Positions 1-5,124 of a stretch of 5,124 nt of DNA are shown piece after piece. A model generated the notes under the pieces. It searched no databases, was not told where the DNA came from, and was given only the letters and a program-made list of their open reading frames with translations. This DNA comes from an uncultured Clostridia bacterium. GTDB lineage: Bacteria > Bacillota_A > Clostridia > Christensenellales > CAG-138. Made by a program: the position numbers and the translations under genes. Every line of letters starts with the position of its first letter. The first letter of the stretch is position 1. The stretch lies in the NCBI GenBank assembly GCA_946623765.1, contig CAMORL010000118.1, positions 1 through 5,124 of the forward strand. The letters are read 5' to 3'.

Positions 1-2
1 CG

Positions 3-896
3 CTATTCCTGGGTGATTTCGTGCTTTAAGCATTCCTTCATGTAGAGGACGCAGTAGTCCTCGAAGCTCTCCTCGGCTTCGGCGCTCGAAAGAAGCATCC
101 TGAGAATGCGGTACGGGATCACGATGTTTCCGGTCGTATCGCGCTTGCTGTTGCGCGCGGCAAGATGGATGATGACCTCGCGCATGTCCTTTGCGCGGAA
201 CGCTTCCTGATACTGCTTTTTCGCCTGCTCGCGGTAGCGGCGGCACGACCGGTTATGCAGAATCCGCAGCGCGGTCGCGATGCCGAAGGTCACCGGCAGA
301 AACGCCGAGATCGAGATCCACGGCGGGATACGCGTAAGGAATCCGTAAAAATCGTTCCAGCCGCCCTTTTCCTCTCCGACCACCGCAACCATCATGTAAT
401 ACACGCAGGCATAGATGAACACCGGGATCAGCGAAAGGAAGGTCGATGCGAAGCTGAGGTGCGTGTCCTTCAGCACGAAGCAGAACACGAGGATCGCCAG
501 GATCGGGCAGAGCCCGTGCAGGAAGAACCGCGATCCGGTGAAGATCAGCACAAACCCCTTGACCGGCGCGAGGATGCAAAGCGAAACGAGGAACGTCAGC
601 GTGAGCGCGGTCGCCGAAACGAACAGCAGCCGCACCAGCCAGTCCGGCAGACGGAAATAGCCGTTGCGAAGTCCGTCAACCGTATACGGCAGCGTCAGAA
701 ACATCGCGATGCCCATAAAGATATTCGAGTTTACGGTGAACATGCAGAAGGTTTCGATCCCCATGTGATCGAAGTTCTCGTCCTGGAGCGTCGTGAGGTT
801 CATGACCACGCCGACGCATACGCAGATCACGACCGCCGCCGAAAACAGCAGTGTCAGCAAGCATTTCCGGCGATTGATATTCTCGATCCGTTTCAT
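3..896 (-). CDS. Six-helix membrane protein, FAR-17a/AIG1 (Pr6Pr)-like, with charged C-terminal tail
   Basis: Integral membrane protein of 297 residues. Hydrophobic segments lie near residues 12-33, 50-71, 88-111, 126-142, 150-174 and 192-212, followed by a charged, probably cytoplasmic tail (213-297) rich in Arg, Lys and Glu. Two short motifs resemble the FAR-17a/AIG1 (Pr6Pr) family: FTVNSNIF (53-60) and FFLHGLCP (124-131). In the animal members AIG1 and ADTRP a Thr in the first region and a His in the second form the catalytic pair for hydrolysing fatty-acid esters of hydroxy fatty acids; T54 and H127 would be the counterparts. GGWNDFYGF (178-186) in the fifth loop also looks like a family motif. 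The ATG at 896 is chosen because GGGAGGTG lies 6 nt upstream; a GTG at 905 is inside that Shine-Dalgarno sequence. The gene is complete, ends in TAG and is divergent from the wall operon. Membrane topology is sure; family is recognised from memory of motifs; activity in bacteria is inference. Confidence 0.8.
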   Translation of the reverse strand: MKRIENINRRKCLLTLLFSAAVVICVCVGVVMNLTTLQDENFDHMGIETFCMFTVNSNIFMGIAMFLTLPYTVDGLRNGYFRLPDWLVRLLFVSATALTLTFLVSLCILAPVKGFVLIFTGSRFFLHGLCPILAILVFCFVLKDTHLSFASTFLSLIPVFIYACVYYMMVAVVGEEKGGWNDFYGFLTRIPPWISISAFLPVTFGIATALRILHNRSCRRYREQAKKQYQEAFRAKDMREVIIHLAARNSKRDTTGNIVIPYRILRMLLSSAEAEESFEDYCVLYMKECLKHEITQE

Positions 897-902
897 TGCC
901 CG

Positions 903-910
903 CACCTCCC
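903..910 (-). promoter_or_regulatory. Ribosome binding site of the membrane protein gene
   Basis: On the minus strand this reads GGGAGGTG, a near-perfect match to the anti-Shine-Dalgarno sequence, 6 nt before the ATG at 896. It decides the start: the upstream GTG at 905-903 is part of this site and so is not the likely initiator. Confidence 0.85.
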
Positions 911-925
911 TTTTCCTTTACAGTA

Positions 926-954
926 ATAGTATATAATCTGCTTCGGGATGTCAA
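926..954 (-). promoter_or_regulatory. Sigma-A-type promoter of the membrane protein gene
   Basis: The minus strand carries a perfect TTGACA at 954-949. Two overlapping -10 candidates follow: TACTAT at 931-926 with a 17-bp spacer and TATACT at 933-928 with a 15-bp spacer. The first has ideal spacing and keeps the most conserved T, A and T. Either would give a short leader of about 20 nt holding the Shine-Dalgarno site. Confidence 0.7.
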
Positions 955-984
955 GGGAATCATGCTCCGTGCGCAGGGCAAATG

Positions 985-1010
985 ACGCCGCAATGTACGG
1001 GAAACGGCGT
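985..1010. repeat. Inverted repeat ACGCCG/CGGCGT between the divergent promoters
   Basis: ACGCCG at 985-990 and CGGCGT at 1005-1010 are perfect 6-bp inverted arms around 14 nt. No T-run follows on either strand, so it is not a standard terminator. It lies outside both predicted transcripts. It could be an operator or chance in G+C-rich DNA; the arms are short. Confidence 0.4.
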
Positions 1011-1018
1011 ATGCAGGC

Positions 1019-1050
1019 GGCGTCTGCGACGTCGTCCGGATCGCAGCGCC
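1019..1050. repeat. Strong GC-rich inverted repeat between the divergent promoters
   Basis: GGCG-T-CTGCGA (1019-1029) pairs with TCGCAGCGCC (1041-1050), giving 10 bp of stem with a single bulged T (1023) around an 11-nt loop (1030-1040). No T-tract follows on either side, so a simple intrinsic terminator is unlikely. The repeat ends about 20 bp upstream of the possible -35 region of the GH3 promoter, a position that would fit a regulator site. Apart from the two repeats and the promoters I see nothing in 955-1060; the short open frames there lack ribosome sites. Confidence 0.5.
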
Positions 1051-1068
1051 CCTTAATATCACAGAAAG

Positions 1069-1102
1069 TTTACTGGTAAAACCGGAAATGCTATGCTATA
1101 AT
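1069..1102 (+). promoter_or_regulatory. Promoter of the GH3-DUF1846-YkuD operon, extended -10 type
   Basis: A perfect TATAAT at 1097-1102 is preceded by TG at 1094-1095, making an extended -10 (TGCTATAAT). No good -35 box lies at the usual distance from it. An overlapping alternative is TTTACT (1069-1074), a 17-bp spacer and TATGCT (1092-1097). Transcription should begin near 1104-1110, so close to the ATG at 1109 that the mRNA would have almost no leader. Confidence 0.7.
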
Positions 1103-1108
1103 GGTATC

Positions 1109-2377
1109 ATGAAGAGGTTTTGGTGTCTGATCTTGATCGCGATCCTGCTGCTCGGCTGCGGGACGGAACCGGACGCGCCGATCATAGAGATCGGTCCCGC
1201 GCCTGAAACCGCCGCGCCCGAGCCGACGGCGGTCCTAAAAACACCGACCCCGACGCCGACCGAAGTCCCGACGTCCGAACCCACGAAGGTACCGACTCCG
1301 GAACCCACGCTGTCGCCCGAACAGCGCCTGTATGCCTACATCGACGGCATGAGCGCCGAAGAAAAGATCGGTCAACTCTGCATGTTCGGCTTTTCCGGCA
1401 CGAAGGAAATCAGTTCGGAATTCAAAAAGATCATGAAGGAGTATCACATCGGCAATGTGATCCTCTACGGGCAGAACATGTCCCGGACAAACAGCGACGG
1501 CGGTTTCGGTCAGTGCCGCAGGCTCAGCGACAGCGTCCGCAGCGCGAACGAAAGCGAAATCCCGCTTCTGATCAGCACGGACGTCGAGGGCGGAAACGTC
1601 ACCCGCTTCCATTGGGACAATTCGCTTCTGAGCGCGCAGTCGCTCGGCAAAAAGGACGATCCGGACCGCGCGTTCGACCAATTCCGCTACATTGCGGACG
1701 GACTCAGCCGCGCCGGAATCAACGTGGATCTTGCCCCGTGTCTGGACATTGCGCCGGATCCCGGTTCAACCTTTCTCGGCAAGCGCATCATTTCTTCCGA
1801 CGCGGAAGTGACCGCGCGCATCGGCGCCGCCTGCATCGACGGTCTGCACGACGGCGGATGCCTGTCCATCGTCAAGCATTTTCCCGGACACGGCGCGACG
1901 ACGGCGGATTCGCACGCGTCCACGCCGGTTGTCAGAAAATCGCTGGATTCGCTCGAAAGCTACGAGCTGCGTCCGTTTGCGGACGTGATATATGCCGCGG
2001 ACGGCGTGATGGTCGCGCACATCCTGTACCCTTTGATCGATGCGGATCACATCGCAAGTCAGTCCGGCGTGTTCATCACGGACATCCTGCGAAACGGGCT
2101 CGGTTTTGAAGGCTTCATCATGAGCGACGATTTCCGCATGGCGGGGCTGCGATCGAAGACGTCGCCGAAGGACGGCGCGGTGCAGTTCATCCTTGCCGGC
2201 GGAGATCTGATCCTGTGCGGCGCAAACCATACCTATCAAAAACAGATTCTCGACGGGCTTTACGAGGCGGTCGAAAGCGGTACGATCGGCGAGCAGCGGC
2301 TCAACGAAAGCGTGTACCGGATCCTGTCGGCAAAGATGCGGGTCACCGGTTGGGACCCGTTTGAATATGAGGATTGA
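1109..2377 (+). CDS. Lipoprotein glycoside hydrolase family 3, NagZ-like beta-N-acetylhexosaminidase
   Basis: A 422-residue enzyme expected to be lipid-anchored outside the membrane and to remove terminal N-acetylhexosamine, likely GlcNAc from muropeptides. Residues 1-16 form a signal peptide with lipobox LLGC and lipidated C17; a Thr/Pro-rich linker covers 45-70; the GH3 barrel fills about 73-415. NagZ marks are TDVEGG (157-162, the usual DQEGG region), DLAPCLDI (207-214), KHFPGHG (256-262), the Asp-Ser-His loop (D267, H269; the dyad that serves as acid/base in NagZ) and SDDFRM (339-344), where D340 is the expected nucleophile. All catalytic residues are present. There is no C-terminal beta-sandwich, as in short NagZ forms. 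The ATG at 1109 is preferred to that at 1088 because it gives a normal lipoprotein signal and because the -10 box overlaps the upstream part. First gene of the operon, 11 nt before the next start. The family is sure; the exact substrate is inferred. Confidence 0.93.
   Translation: MKRFWCLILIAILLLGCGTEPDAPIIEIGPAPETAAPEPTAVLKTPTPTPTEVPTSEPTKVPTPEPTLSPEQRLYAYIDGMSAEEKIGQLCMFGFSGTKEISSEFKKIMKEYHIGNVILYGQNMSRTNSDGGFGQCRRLSDSVRSANESEIPLLISTDVEGGNVTRFHWDNSLLSAQSLGKKDDPDRAFDQFRYIADGLSRAGINVDLAPCLDIAPDPGSTFLGKRIISSDAEVTARIGAACIDGLHDGGCLSIVKHFPGHGATTADSHASTPVVRKSLDSLESYELRPFADVIYAADGVMVAHILYPLIDADHIASQSGVFITDILRNGLGFEGFIMSDDFRMAGLRSKTSPKDGAVQFILAGGDLILCGANHTYQKQILDGLYEAVESGTIGEQRLNESVYRILSAKMRVTGWDPFEYED
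1241..1318 (+). repeat. Thr/Pro-rich linker-coding low-complexity tract in the GH3 gene
   Basis: Imperfect repeats of ACSCCGAC-like units encode residues 45-70, alternating Thr-Pro and Glu-Pro-Thr. This is the flexible spacer between the lipidated Cys and the enzyme. Its composition matches the linker of the transpeptidase lipoprotein at 4024-4125. Confidence 0.8.
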
Positions 2378-2381
2378 GGAG
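2376..2381 (+). promoter_or_regulatory. Ribosome binding site of the DUF1846 gene
   Basis: GAGGAG lies 7 nt before the ATG at 2389 and overlaps the TGA stop of the GH3 gene (2375-2377), which fits translational coupling. A TTG at 2374 would start inside this site and is rejected. Confidence 0.8.
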
Positions 2382-2388
2382 CAAACCA

Positions 2389-3876
2389 ATGACAAAAAAC
2401 GGATTTGACAACGAGAAGTATATCTCGATGCAGTCGCAGCGGATCCTTGAACGCATCGATTCGTTCGGGGACAAGCTGTATCTGGAATTCGGCGGCAAGC
2501 TGTTCGACGATTACCACGCGGCGCGCGTGCTCCCGGGCTTTGCACCGGACAGCAAAATCCGCATGCTGGAAAAACTCAAGGACAGCACGGAGATCATCAT
2601 TGCGATCCATGCGGGCGACATCGAACACAACAAGGTCCGCAACGACCTCGACATCGCCTACGACCGCGAGGTTCTGCGCCTCACCGACGCCTTCCGCAAG
2701 AAGGGACTGCTCGTGTCCGGCGTGGTCATCACGCGGTATGCGAGTCAGCCGGCGGTCGACGCGTTTGCGGACAAGCTCAGACGGCTCGGTGTGAAGGTCT
2801 ACTTCCACTATCCGATCGCCGGATACCCGCAGAACCCGGGTCTGATTCTGAGCCCGGAGGGCTTCGGCAGGAACCAGTTTGTGGAGACGACGCGTCCTCT
2901 GGTCGTCGTGACGGCGCCCGGACCGGGCAGCGGCAAGCTCGCCGTGTGCCTGTCGCAGGTCTATCAGGAGTACACGCGCGGCGTTCGTGCGGGCTACGCA
3001 AAATTCGAAACCTTCCCGATCTGGAACCTGCCGCTGACGCATCCCGTAAACCTCGCTTATGAAGCGGCGACGACGGATCTCGACGACGTGAACATGATCG
3101 ACCCGTTCCATCTCGAAGCCTACGGCAAGATGACGACGAACTACAACCGCGACGTCGAGTCCTTCCCGGTGCTCAACATGATGTTCGAGCACATCTACGG
3201 CACGTCGCCCTACCACTCTCCGACGGATATGGGCGTCAACATGGTCGGCTTCTGCATCACCGACGACGAAGCGGTGCGCAAAGCAGCGTGTCAGGAAATC
3301 ATCCGCCGCTATTACAGCGCGGCGTGCGCCTATAAGCGCGGTCTCATCGACCGCGATCAGATCGAAAAAGCGGAATTCATCATGTCCCGCGCGGGCGTGA
3401 CGATCGAAGACCGACCGGTCGTCGCGGCGGCGCTTGCCCGCGACAAAGAAACCGGCGGCGCAGCCATGGCGATCGAACTGCCGGACGGGCAGATGGTCAC
3501 CGGCAGAAACGGCTCCATGATGGGCGCTGCGGCAGGCGCGCTGATGAACGCGCTGAAAGCGCTTGCGGGCATTCAGCCGGACATCGACCTCATCGCGCCG
3601 ATCGTTCTCGAACCGATCCGCAAGCTCAAAACGGACCATTTCGGCAGCGAAAACCCGCGTCTGCACAGCGACGAGCTTTTGTACGCGCTCTGCATCTGCG
3701 CAACCATGAACCCGACTGCGGGACGCGCCATGAAAGAGCTCGGCAGACTCAAAGGGCTGGAAGCGCATTCGACCGTGATGCTCTCACGCGTGGATCTCGA
3801 GGTCTACCGCAGGCTCGGAATCAATCTGACCTGCGAGCCGCAGCGCAAGACCAACCGGCTGTTCGATAAAAACTGA
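2389..3876 (+). CDS. DUF1846 (UPF0371) family protein
   Basis: A 495-residue soluble protein of the DUF1846/UPF0371 family, full length for the family. Recognised segments include the N-terminal GFDNEKYI (5-12), YLEFGGKL (31-38), the HAARVLPGF stretch (43-51), VVITRY (112-117), the glycine-rich loop APGPGSGK (176-183), KFETFPIWN (205-213), NMIDPFHLEAY (235-245), NYNRDVESFPVL (251-262) and SPTDMGVN (277-284). The loop resembles a phosphate-binding loop but lacks the exact Walker A spacing. There is no signal peptide or membrane helix, so it should act in the cytosol. Its biochemical role is not known to me; the fold and loop suggest nucleotide or phosphate binding, which is inference. The start at 2389 has a good ribosome site. 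The TGA stop is followed by one codon and then the ATG of the transpeptidase gene, in the same frame. It lies between two genes for wall-acting lipoproteins in one transcript, the only functional hint here. Confidence 0.95.
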   Translation: MTKNGFDNEKYISMQSQRILERIDSFGDKLYLEFGGKLFDDYHAARVLPGFAPDSKIRMLEKLKDSTEIIIAIHAGDIEHNKVRNDLDIAYDREVLRLTDAFRKKGLLVSGVVITRYASQPAVDAFADKLRRLGVKVYFHYPIAGYPQNPGLILSPEGFGRNQFVETTRPLVVVTAPGPGSGKLAVCLSQVYQEYTRGVRAGYAKFETFPIWNLPLTHPVNLAYEAATTDLDDVNMIDPFHLEAYGKMTTNYNRDVESFPVLNMMFEHIYGTSPYHSPTDMGVNMVGFCITDDEAVRKAACQEIIRRYYSAACAYKRGLIDRDQIEKAEFIMSRAGVTIEDRPVVAAALARDKETGGAAMAIELPDGQMVTGRNGSMMGAAAGALMNALKALAGIQPDIDLIAPIVLEPIRKLKTDHFGSENPRLHSDELLYALCICATMNPTAGRAMKELGRLKGLEAHSTVMLSRVDLEVYRRLGINLTCEPQRKTNRLFDKN

Positions 3877-3879
3877 GCC

Positions 3880-4932
3880 ATGAAACGAGTCCTTCCGATC
3901 CTGTTTGCGATCCTGTTTCTGCTGACGGGCTGCACGCCGAAGACCGGCGATACGGCGATCGAGGCATTCCGTCCGGTCATCTCGCCGGATGCGGAAGCCG
4001 TTGAAGAAGCGATCGTTCTCGTCACCCCGTCACCGGAACCGACGGTAATCCCGACCCCGACGCCGGATCCCACGCCTACCCCGGAGCCGACCGCAACGCC
4101 GGAACCGACGCCCGAACCGGAACCGTTCGTTCCTTCGATGCTGCCGGACGGCTTTCGTCTGAAAAACGGAATCAGCGGATCGAGCTTCACCGGCATCGTG
4201 CAAAACAGCGCGGACGGCGCGTACTACGCCTACGGTTCGACGGGCGGCACGGAACCGTGCTTCTATCCGAGCGATGAAAACGGCGCGGTGGCGCTCGGCG
4301 CTCAACCGGTTCCCGACGTCTTTCTCGTGCCCGCCTATACGCCGGTCGAGCCTCCGAAAAAGGACGGCGAAAAGCTGATCGTCGTGTATCTCGGTTCGCA
4401 GGCTGTCGTCGCGTTCGAGGGAAAGGACGGCGACTGGTCCGAGCTTCGCATCATGATCTGTTCGACCGGACGCGCGAAGCACGAAACCCCCGTCGGGACC
4501 TATAAGATCACGGACCGCTATCCCTATAAGATGCTCGGAACGACCGAGGAATCGCATTGCTACGGCTTCTGGGCAAGCCGGTTCAAGACGCACCACCTGT
4601 TCCATTCGGTGCCGATCAGCGTCGACGCCGGCCGCGATCAGGAAAAAGCGCACCGCCTGTGCAATATGAAAAAATTCGAAAAGCTCGGGACGGTCGCTTC
4701 GGACGGGTGTGTGCGGATGACCGTTCTGGACGCGAAATGGATCTATGACTTTTCGGAAACCGGCACGGTTACCGTGCGCATCGTGAAAGACAAGGGACCG
4801 ACGCCCGAAAAGCCGCCCGCCGTCATTTGGGAGGAGCCGTATACGAATAAAAAAGGATTCGGCTGGGACCCGACCGATCCCGATCCGGACAATCCGTATC
4901 ATCTGCTTTCCGGAACGCCGGCAGAACCGTAA
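3880..4932 (+). CDS. Lipoprotein L,D-transpeptidase (YkuD domain) with Ser-Asp-Gly-Cys active-site variant
   Basis: A 350-residue lipoprotein likely to form or exchange L,D peptide bonds in peptidoglycan on the outer face of the membrane. Residues 1-17 are a signal peptide with lipobox LTGC and lipidated C18. A Thr/Pro/Glu linker spans 49-82. Residues 83-160 match nothing I recognise. The YkuD domain covers about 164-303: STGRAKHETPVGTYKI (195-210) is the typical substrate-loop signature, HHLFHS (238-243) holds the conserved upstream His (H242 most likely), and SDGCVRM (274-280) carries the nucleophile C277 and R279. The usual motif is SHGC, so the His before Gly-Cys is Asp here (D275). DAKWIYDF (284-291) is also typical. 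A proline-rich tail (305-350) follows. No Shine-Dalgarno sequence is visible; the ATG lies 3 nt after the DUF1846 stop, so translation probably depends on coupling or reinitiation. Last gene of the operon, followed by a strong hairpin. A carboxypeptidase-like role is an alternative. Confidence 0.9.
   Translation: MKRVLPILFAILFLLTGCTPKTGDTAIEAFRPVISPDAEAVEEAIVLVTPSPEPTVIPTPTPDPTPTPEPTATPEPTPEPEPFVPSMLPDGFRLKNGISGSSFTGIVQNSADGAYYAYGSTGGTEPCFYPSDENGAVALGAQPVPDVFLVPAYTPVEPPKKDGEKLIVVYLGSQAVVAFEGKDGDWSELRIMICSTGRAKHETPVGTYKITDRYPYKMLGTTEESHCYGFWASRFKTHHLFHSVPISVDAGRDQEKAHRLCNMKKFEKLGTVASDGCVRMTVLDAKWIYDFSETGTVTVRIVKDKGPTPEKPPAVIWEEPYTNKKGFGWDPTDPDPDNPYHLLSGTPAEP
4024..4125 (+). repeat. Thr/Pro/Glu-rich linker-coding low-complexity tract in the transpeptidase gene
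   Basis: Repeated CCGACSCC and CCGGARCC units encode residues 49-82, mostly TP and EPT steps. It should be an extended spacer that lifts the catalytic domain from the membrane into the wall. It is longer and purer than the matching tract at 1241-1318. Confidence 0.85.
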
Positions 4933-4955
4933 TTCACGCATATGAAACATAAAAC

Positions 4956-4990
4956 AGGGTGTTCGGTTTTTTCCGAACACCCTCTTTATA
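4956..4990. terminator. Intrinsic terminator of the operon, probably bidirectional
   Basis: A perfect stem pairs 4956-4966 with 4973-4983 (GGGTGTTCGG against CCGAACACCC plus an outer A-T pair) around a six-T loop. On the plus strand TCTTTATAT follows, a modest U-rich tract. On the minus strand the complement reads TGTTTTATG after the stem, so it can also end the converging gene whose stop is at 5020. It starts 23 nt after the transpeptidase stop. Confidence 0.85.
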
Positions 4991-5019
4991 TCGTTTTATT
5001 CTTTCCGTTTTCCGACGGG

Positions 5020-5124
5020 TCAGTCTCCGTGAACCGACTGAATGGTGAGGAAGATTCCGGAAATGAACGCTACAGCTCCCGCAATGCCGGTGAAAATGAT
5101 GACAAGTCCCTGTCCCGGAAACGC
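5020..5124 (-). CDS. C-terminal end of a membrane protein, truncated by the window edge
   Basis: The minus strand is open from the right edge to a TGA at 5022-5020, giving 34 residues. They begin with AFPGQG, continue as one long hydrophobic stretch with small residues (LVIIFTGIAGAVAFISGIFL) and end in TIQSVHGD. This is a typical transmembrane helix with a short polar end. There is no start codon with a ribosome site inside the window, so the rest lies beyond it. It converges on the operon and shares the hairpin terminator. The family cannot be told from this piece. Confidence 0.6.
   Translation of the reverse strand, partial: AFPGQGLVIIFTGIAGAVAFISGIFLTIQSVHGD

Noticed and set aside
165..926. 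A 253-residue plus-strand frame opposite the membrane protein
   Set aside because: Extremely rich in Arg, Glu, His and Asp, the mirror image of a hydrophobic coding strand; no ribosome site.
982..1056. A 24-codon open frame in the divergent intergenic region
   Set aside because: No ribosome site and an Arg-heavy product (many CGN codons) caused by the GC-rich inverted repeats.
1088..1108. An upstream ATG extending the GH3 protein by 7 residues
   Set aside because: The -10 box lies within these codons, no ribosome site precedes it, and the added MLCYNGI would spoil the compact lipoprotein signal peptide.
2837..2940. A possible classical Walker A ATPase site in DUF1846
   Set aside because: APGPGSGK at residues 176-183 is glycine-rich and ends in Gly-Lys, but the first Gly is not at the GxxxxGK spacing and Leu follows the Lys where Ser or Thr is expected, so ATPase function is not claimed.
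2260..3768. A 502-residue open frame on the minus strand opposite the DUF1846 gene
   Set aside because: It is a shadow in G+C-rich coding DNA: its product is dominated by Arg, Asp, Val and His with no domain pattern, and the plus strand encodes a clear full-length family protein.
4030..4980. A 316-residue minus-strand open frame opposite the transpeptidase
   Set aside because: The protein is Arg-rich without motifs and would begin inside the terminator hairpin. The YkuD gene on the plus strand has clear active-site motifs.
4942..5124. A plus-strand frame open to the window edge (starts MKHKTGCSVF)
   Set aside because: It runs through the terminator hairpin, has no ribosome site, and its polar 3' part is antisense to a clean transmembrane helix on the minus strand. 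It cannot be fully excluded without more sequence to the right.
5063..5124. A plus-strand ATG with AGGAAG 9 nt upstream, open to the edge
   Set aside because: The predicted start MNATAPAMPVKMM is low-information and antisense to the better minus-strand membrane segment; the ribosome site is weak.

Overview
The window looks like chromosomal DNA of an uncultivated, G+C-rich member of the Clostridia (Bacillota). This rests on the reading of the genes, not on a marker: two short lipoprotein signal peptides are each followed by a Thr/Pro/Glu linker of the TPTPEPT type common in gut Clostridia (Christensenellales/Oscillospirales-like genomes), there is a DUF1846 (UPF0371) protein of Firmicute type, and perfect Shine-Dalgarno sequences occur. 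TGA, TAG and TAA are all used as stops, so the code is standard. No mobile element, CRISPR array, tRNA or rRNA gene is visible.

Layout. (1) 3-896, minus strand: a complete six-helix membrane protein resembling the FAR-17a/AIG1 (Pr6Pr) family, with a charged C-terminal tail, a good Shine-Dalgarno site and a promoter with a perfect TTGACA -35 box. (2) 897-1108: a divergent intergenic region with both promoters and, between them, two GC-rich inverted repeats of unknown role. (3) 1109-4932, plus strand: a tight three-gene unit with gaps of 11 and 3 nt. It encodes a lipoprotein glycoside hydrolase of family 3 (NagZ-like beta-N-acetylhexosaminidase), a cytosolic DUF1846 protein, and a lipoprotein with a YkuD-type L,D-transpeptidase domain. 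(4) 4956-4990: a strong hairpin that ends the unit and probably also serves the converging gene. (5) 5020-5124, minus strand: the C-terminal end of a gene running off the right edge and ending in a transmembrane helix.

How the genes may fit together. Two of the three operon products should sit on the outer face of the membrane, tethered by lipid and held off by flexible linkers. One would cut N-acetylhexosamine residues, probably from peptidoglycan, and the other would make or remodel L,D peptide bonds in the wall. This suggests a wall turnover or remodelling unit. DUF1846 lies between them with no known biochemical role, so the operon is a lead to its function.

Points worth a second look are an apparently leaderless start for the GH3 gene, a Shine-Dalgarno-less start for the transpeptidase gene lying in frame two codons after the DUF1846 stop, a Ser-Asp-Gly-Cys active-site motif where YkuD enzymes usually have Ser-His-Gly-Cys, and the unexplained hairpins between the divergent promoters. 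I do not see a clearly new defence or mobile system here.
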